From assembly GCA_001898335.1 (NCBI GenBank), contig MKTS01000009.1, forward strand, positions 186,001 to 250,000: a stretch of 64,000 nt of DNA, written 5' to 3'. This stretch comes from Mucilaginibacter sp. 44-25. GTDB lineage: Bacteria; Bacteroidota; Bacteroidia; Sphingobacteriales; Sphingobacteriaceae. This document shows, piece after piece, positions 60,467 to 64,000 of the stretch (the stretch's first letter is position 1; each line of letters begins with the position of its first letter). Made by a program: the position numbers and the translations under genes. The notes below the pieces were generated by a model that worked only from the letters and a program-made list of their open reading frames with translations, was not told where the DNA came from and searched no databases.

Positions 60467-60991
60467 ATGAAAGGAAAAACGCCCAAAGAATCACATACCA
60501 TTATGAATGAGCTGGTATTACCCAATGATACCAATACGCTTAATAATTTAATGGGTGGGCGGCTGTTACACTTTATGGATATCGCGGCGGCCATTTCGGC
60601 CCAAAAGCACTGCAACCGTATTGTGGTAACCGCCTCTGTAGATAATGTTTCCTTTCACCATCCCATAAAACTGGGCGATGTAATTACTATCGAAGCCCGT
60701 GTTTCGCGCGCGTTCACTACCTCGGTTGAAGTAAGGCTTGATGTATACGCCGAAAATATACCATCGGGTACCAAAGTAAAAAGTAACGATGCTTATTACA
60801 CTTTTGTGGCCCTGGATCAGAATGGCCGGGCCATCCCTGTGCCGCCTTTAGTACCCGAAACAGAGGCTGAGCAGGAACTTTTTGACGGAGCTCTTCGCCG
60901 CCGCCAGTTAAGGCTGGTATTGGCGGGTAAAATGAAGGCCGATGACGCTACCGAACTAAAAGCGCTGTTTTTTGCTGCCGATAAAAAATAA
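60467..60991 (+). CDS. Acyl-CoA thioesterase, hotdog fold
   Basis: A 174-residue hotdog enzyme of the YciA/BACH group: LNNLMGGRLLHFMDIAAAIS, RIVVTASVDNVSFHHPIKLGD, and TFVALDQNGRAIPVPPL. It hydrolyses acyl-CoA to fatty acid and CoA. The Met at 60467 is used; the upstream TTG frame reads through the promoter. Confidence 0.93.
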   Translation: MKGKTPKESHTIMNELVLPNDTNTLNNLMGGRLLHFMDIAAAISAQKHCNRIVVTASVDNVSFHHPIKLGDVITIEARVSRAFTTSVEVRLDVYAENIPSGTKVKSNDAYYTFVALDQNGRAIPVPPLVPETEAEQELFDGALRRRQLRLVLAGKMKADDATELKALFFAADKK

Positions 60992-61030
60992 AACCGCAAA
61001 CATCATATAAACCTATCCGGTTATTTTTTT

Positions 61031-61549
61031 ATGGATGAGCGGATAAAAGTAATACAGGGCGATATTACCAAACTAAGCGTTGATACTATAGTAAATGCAG
61101 CCAACAGCAGTTTATTAGGTGGCGGAGGCGTTGATGGTGCCATACACCGGGCAGGCGGCAGGCAAATTTTAGAAGAGTGCATAGCCATACGCAACCGGCA
61201 GGGTGGCTGCCCTACAGGTGAGGCCGTTATCACTACCGGGGGTAATTTACCTGCCACGTTTGTTATACACACGGTGGGCCCGGTGTGGAACGGCGGCAAA
61301 CATAACGAAGAAAGCCTTTTAGCTAATTGTTATCAAAACAGCTTGCGGCTGGCTTTAGCAAACGGTGTTAAAACCATCGCCTTCCCTAATATCAGCACAG
61401 GCATTTATCATTTTCCTAAGCTTTTGGCGGCACAAGTCGCGGTGAACGCTGTTAATGCTGCTTTGCAAGCCAATCCGGTTATTGAGCAGGTACTATTTGT
61501 TTGCTTTGATAGCGACAATTATGAATTGTACACCAAGCTCACAGGCTAA
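61031..61549 (+). CDS. Macrodomain protein, O-acetyl-ADP-ribose deacetylase type
   Basis: A 172-residue macrodomain like YmdB/MacroD. The ADP-ribose-binding loops are clear: [20 protein letters not shown] and [12 protein letters not shown]. It removes acetyl from O-acetyl-ADP-ribose or ADP-ribose from acidic residues. Starts 39 bp after the thioesterase gene and is probably in the same transcript; converges on the EVE gene with a 4-bp gap. Confidence 0.94.
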   Translation: MDERIKVIQGDITKLSVDTIVNAANSSLLGGGGVDGAIHRAGGRQILEECIAIRNRQGGCPTGEAVITTGGNLPATFVIHTVGPVWNGGKHNEESLLANCYQNSLRLALANGVKTIAFPNISTGIYHFPKLLAAQVAVNAVNAALQANPVIEQVLFVCFDSDNYELYTKLTG

Positions 61550-61553
61550 AATA

Positions 61554-61961
61554 TTATTCGCCCGCGAGTTGGAGAATATGGTCAAACTCCTCACGTTTTA
61601 CAGACATTACCGATAGACGGCCCTGCCTCACCAAGCCAATATCTTTCAGTTGCTCATCGGCTTTTATTTGCTCCAGTGTAACGGGCTTTTTAAGGCTTTG
61701 TACCGGCTCCAGATCAACCACTACCCAATTGGTATCATTGGTGGTAGGGTCCTGATAAGCTTCTTTCACCACCTTTGCTATACCCACGATCTCCTTTCCC
61801 TCGTTGCTATGGTACCATAACACCAGGTCGCCTACCTGCATAGCACGCAGGTTGTTACGTGCCTGGTAATTGCGTACGCCATCCCAAAAGGTACGGCCTT
61901 CCTGGTTAAATTTTTCCCAGCTATATTTAAACGGTTCCGATTTTACTAACCAATGGTTCAT
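61554..61961 (-). CDS. EVE-domain protein
   Basis: A 135-residue EVE (PUA-like) protein of the usual length: MNHWLVKSEPFKYSWEKF, the block FWDGVRNYQARNNLRAMQVG, and VVDLEPVQSLKKPVTL. EVE domains have an aromatic cage that binds modified bases in DNA or RNA. A stand-alone copy; no restriction nuclease is fused to it. Confidence 0.93.
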   Translation of the reverse strand: MNHWLVKSEPFKYSWEKFNQEGRTFWDGVRNYQARNNLRAMQVGDLVLWYHSNEGKEIVGIAKVVKEAYQDPTTNDTNWVVVDLEPVQSLKKPVTLEQIKADEQLKDIGLVRQGRLSVMSVKREEFDHILQLAGE

Positions 61962-62059
61962 TCGCTTTGTATTTTGGTTGCAAAATAAATAATTAAGGCT
62001 GATTTAATAAATACAATTACGGTAAGGAATAGATAGAGAGGTGATAAAAAGCTGACAAC

Positions 62060-63079
62060 TCAGTGTATTATTTTAAACATGAGTTCACGCATTAAACCGC
62101 CATGATCGGTGTTGGAATCAACACCTTTGCTTTTCAGGTCGTACTCACGCAGGTAACTGATCACCTGGAATACTTTGCCCAGGGTATAGCCACGCGCTGC
62201 CTGTTCATAGTCTTTCAGGAAATAAGGGTTAACGCCCAATTCGCGGGCGGCATTTGATTTATCTTTTACGTAATGATAAGCCAGCACCTTACTGAAAAAG
62301 TTATTGAGGTTGCCTAAAACCAATACTATAGGGTTGGCTTTAGGGTTCGCCTCAAAATAGTTAATTATCTGGTTAACCTTGTAAGCATCCTTTTTTACCA
62401 GGGCGGCCTGTAGCTCAAACACGTTGTATTCCTTGCTGATGCCAATATTGTCCTGTATATCTTTCAGGGATATTTCCTGCCCCCGGGCTATATTGAGCAT
62501 CAGTTTATCCAGCTCATTAGCAATTTTTGATAAATCATTGCCCAGATATTCGGCCAGCATAGCGCTCGCCTGCTGGCTTATCCGGTATTTTTTTTCCGTG
62601 ATATAAGCTTCTATCCAACCGGGTATCTTATTGTCATACAAAGCGGTTGATTCAAATACCAACCCATGCTTATCAATGGCCTTGTACGTTTTTTTACGCT
62701 TATCAAACTTGCCGTATTTATAACAAAACACCAGTACGGTACTCTGTAGCGGGTTTTCCAGATAAGCCAGCACCGGGTTAATTCCCTTCTTGTCATCATC
62801 ATCGCGCCCCCATTTCATATCCTGCGCTTCTTTTATCATTACTACCTGGTAATCACTCATCATAGGGTAACGCTTGGCAGCGTTAATAGCGGTCATGATA
62901 TCAGTATCTTTCCCGTAGAGTACCGTTTGGTTAAAGCCTTTTTCGGCATCAGATAATAAATGATGCTCAATGTAATTACCTATCAGATCAATGTAATACG
63001 GCTCCTCGCCATGCAGCAGGTACACAGGTTTAAATTTGCGGTTTTTAAGATCTTTGATAATATCCTGCGCGGTAGCCAT
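62060..63079 (-). CDS. holA: DNA polymerase III delta subunit
   Basis: A 339-residue clamp-loader subunit: KPVYLLHGEEPYYIDLIGNY, then FNQTVLYGKDTDI, SDYQVVMIKEAQ, and the C-terminal helical domain with KANPIVLVLGNLNNFF. Together with the sliding clamp gene dnaN (19-20 kb) it belongs to the replisome. Divergent from an HsdR_N-like gene, an arrangement I recall as common in Bacteroidetes. Confidence 0.94.
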   Translation of the reverse strand: MATAQDIIKDLKNRKFKPVYLLHGEEPYYIDLIGNYIEHHLLSDAEKGFNQTVLYGKDTDIMTAINAAKRYPMMSDYQVVMIKEAQDMKWGRDDDDKKGINPVLAYLENPLQSTVLVFCYKYGKFDKRKKTYKAIDKHGLVFESTALYDNKIPGWIEAYITEKKYRISQQASAMLAEYLGNDLSKIANELDKLMLNIARGQEISLKDIQDNIGISKEYNVFELQAALVKKDAYKVNQIINYFEANPKANPIVLVLGNLNNFFSKVLAYHYVKDKSNAARELGVNPYFLKDYEQAARGYTLGKVFQVISYLREYDLKSKGVDSNTDHGGLMRELMFKIIH

Positions 63080-63087
63080 GGGTAACT

Positions 63088-63179
63088 CAAAAGTAAAAAT
63101 TCAAAATTAAAAAGGACTTACATTGTGGATAAAAGCAAGAACTTTCCGGAAGTGCTGCTTTTTAATTTTACTTTTGGCT
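63088..63179. repeat. Heptad inverted repeat, AAAATTC/AAAGTAA word
   Basis: Left arm: AAAGTAA, AAATTCA, AAATTAA, AAAGGA in 7-nt steps. Right arm inverted: GCCAAAAGTAAAATTAAAAA. It lies between divergent genes. The left arm also contains, on the minus strand, TACTTTTG (63095-63088), a good -7 box 8 bp before holA, so repeat and promoter overlap. Confidence 0.75.
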
Positions 63180-63181
63180 TC

Positions 63182-63637
63182 ATGTTAGAGCCGCTCAATC
63201 TTCCGCCCTACCCTTTTAAATTAACCGACGACAACGGGCGACTGAGCATTTTTGATGAGCTAAGGAAAAAGCAAATAGTGCTGACGCCCGAAGAGTGGGT
63301 GCGCCAGCATTTTGTGCAATACCTCATCAGGGAGAAAGGCTACCCCAGGGCGCTGATAAAACTGGAAGGTGGCCTCAAACTTAATGGCCTTGCCAAACGA
63401 ACAGATATTGTGGTGTTTGATACCGAAGGCCGAAAAATATTACTGGTAGAGTGTAAAGCGCCCGCCGTTAAAATAACACAACATACCTTTGACCAGGCCG
63501 CACGTTATAATATGGTACATAAAGTTCCTATTATGGCGGTTACCAATGGGCTGGCGCATTATTATTGCAGTATTGACCATACCTTGGCAACTTATAATTT
63601 TTTGCAGGAATTGCCGGCTTATCCCTTATCGTACTGA
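63182..63637 (+). CDS. HsdR N-terminal-like nuclease-fold protein
   Basis: A 151-residue protein with the HSDR_N_2 pattern: PFKLTDDNGRLSIFDELRKK, QHFVQYLIREKGYP and a PD-(D/E)xK-like core KRTDIVVFDTEGRKILLVECK. It may cleave or bind DNA, but it lacks the helicase part of HsdR, and no hsdM or hsdS is nearby, so it is not a restriction system. The Met at 63182 is used; the longer GTG frame is repeat DNA. It overlaps the convergent gene by 12 bp. Confidence 0.88.
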   Translation: MLEPLNLPPYPFKLTDDNGRLSIFDELRKKQIVLTPEEWVRQHFVQYLIREKGYPRALIKLEGGLKLNGLAKRTDIVVFDTEGRKILLVECKAPAVKITQHTFDQAARYNMVHKVPIMAVTNGLAHYYCSIDHTLATYNFLQELPAYPLSY

Positions 63638-64000
63638 TACCGGAACCAGGTTCTGTATCTTTTCCATCAGGTCCTCGGGTTTAAAAGGTTTGGCCACGTA
63701 ATCATTCATGCCGGCACTGCTTACCTGCTCACGTATATCAAACAAGGCCGATGCCGTTAGGGCAATGATAGGAATGTTAGCCTTTGCCGGATCGTGCATT
63801 TTACGTATCTCAACAGCCGCGTCGAAACCATTCATTACAGGCATCTGCAGGTCCATCAATATCACATCAAAGTTTCCGTATTGTACAATCTCTACAGCAC
63901 GCTCGCCATTTTCGGCAATGGTTGGCACAATATTCCATTTAGAGAAAAGCTTTTTCATTAGCATTACGTTCACAGGATTGTCTTCCGCTATGAGCACACG
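63626..64000 (-). CDS. Receiver-domain C terminus of a two-component protein (partial)
   Basis: The reading frame runs off the right edge, so only the last 124 codons or so are visible. They form a complete receiver domain: LIAEDNPVN, phosphoacceptor Asp in VILMDLQMP, Thr in IIALTAS and Lys in YVAKPFKPEDL. A receiver at the C terminus suggests a hybrid histidine kinase, whose kinase part would lie outside. The GTG at 63997 is part of the ongoing frame, not a start. Confidence 0.9.
   Translation of the reverse strand, partial: RVLIAEDNPVNVMLMKKLFSKWNIVPTIAENGERAVEIVQYGNFDVILMDLQMPVMNGFDAAVEIRKMHDPAKANIPIIALTASALFDIREQVSSAGMNDYVAKPFKPEDLMEKIQNLVPVSVR

Noticed and set aside
61554..61961. EVE and macrodomain genes as part of a defence island
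   Set aside because: Both are common housekeeping-context genes here; neighbours (thioesterase, holA) are not defence genes.
63182..63637. Restriction-modification system
   Set aside because: Only an HsdR N-terminal-like domain is present, with no helicase, methylase or specificity subunit.

Overview
This window is a stretch of chromosome from a member of the phylum Bacteroidetes, most probably family Sphingobacteriaceae (Mucilaginibacter/Pedobacter type). The evidence is a GldA plus fused GldF-GldG gliding ABC transporter, a type IX secretion plug protein, a TamL lipoprotein, an RNase Y/ZapA/PheT neighbourhood, and promoters of the Bacteroidetes form TTG-N18-21-TAnnTTTG with little sign of Shine-Dalgarno sequences. 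Genus assignment is inference. Coding density is high and most genes are housekeeping. I see no prophage, insertion sequence, CRISPR array, rRNA operon or classical defence island.

Layout. 0-8 kb: a membrane-bound TPR/HTH regulator beside a family 31 alpha-glycosidase, apt with a helix-hairpin-helix gene, and an OlsF-like double acyltransferase facing an Mpo1-like membrane protein. 8-14 kb: rny, a structured RNA that I read as 6S RNA, zapA, a coiled-coil gene, an inserted four-helix-bundle gene, pheT. 14-24 kb: radC, rpsT, a zinc phospholipase C-like protein, DedA, two DUF4397 lipoproteins, dnaN, gldFG, a beta-barrel protein, gldA. 24-38 kb: glyS, a TPR histidine kinase, an AI-2E-type exporter, an M16 peptidase pair, DUF4230, OsmC, an old-yellow-enzyme homologue, an SDR, aromatic amino acid hydroxylase, a YbhN-type protein. 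38-45 kb: agmatine-to-putrescine genes aguB and aguA with a second four-helix-bundle gene between them, a LiaF-like protein, DUF4288, a LytS/LytTR pair, DUF3891. 45-50 kb: a tyrosine catabolism cluster (flavin reductase, FAH-family hydrolase, homogentisate dioxygenase, HPPD) that completes a route started by the hydroxylase at 36 kb. 50-64 kb: TspO, tamL, an SpoU methyltransferase, tRNA-Cys, pyrD, an ABC-F protein, a P-loop kinase with an altered Walker A, the T9SS plug, a thioesterase, a macrodomain protein, an EVE protein, holA, and a truncated response-regulator gene at the right edge.

The most unusual content lies between genes. At least eleven intergenic sites carry degenerate tandem words with a strict 7-nt period, mostly arranged as facing inverted arms. 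Words differ from site to site (GATTAGA; ACYATYG/CGATAGT; GGTRAAA; others) but the 7-nt step does not. Both four-helix-bundle (23S rRNA intervening-sequence-like) genes are bracketed by such inverted arms, each with its own word, and both sit inside otherwise tight functional gene neighbourhoods. I propose a heptad-repeat/four-helix-bundle mobile module as the best candidate for an undescribed system. A second repeat class consists of 80-100 bp REP-like palindromes; one, upstream of dnaN, is flanked by an exact 17-bp duplication that copies the predicted dnaN promoter box, a footprint consistent with insertion.
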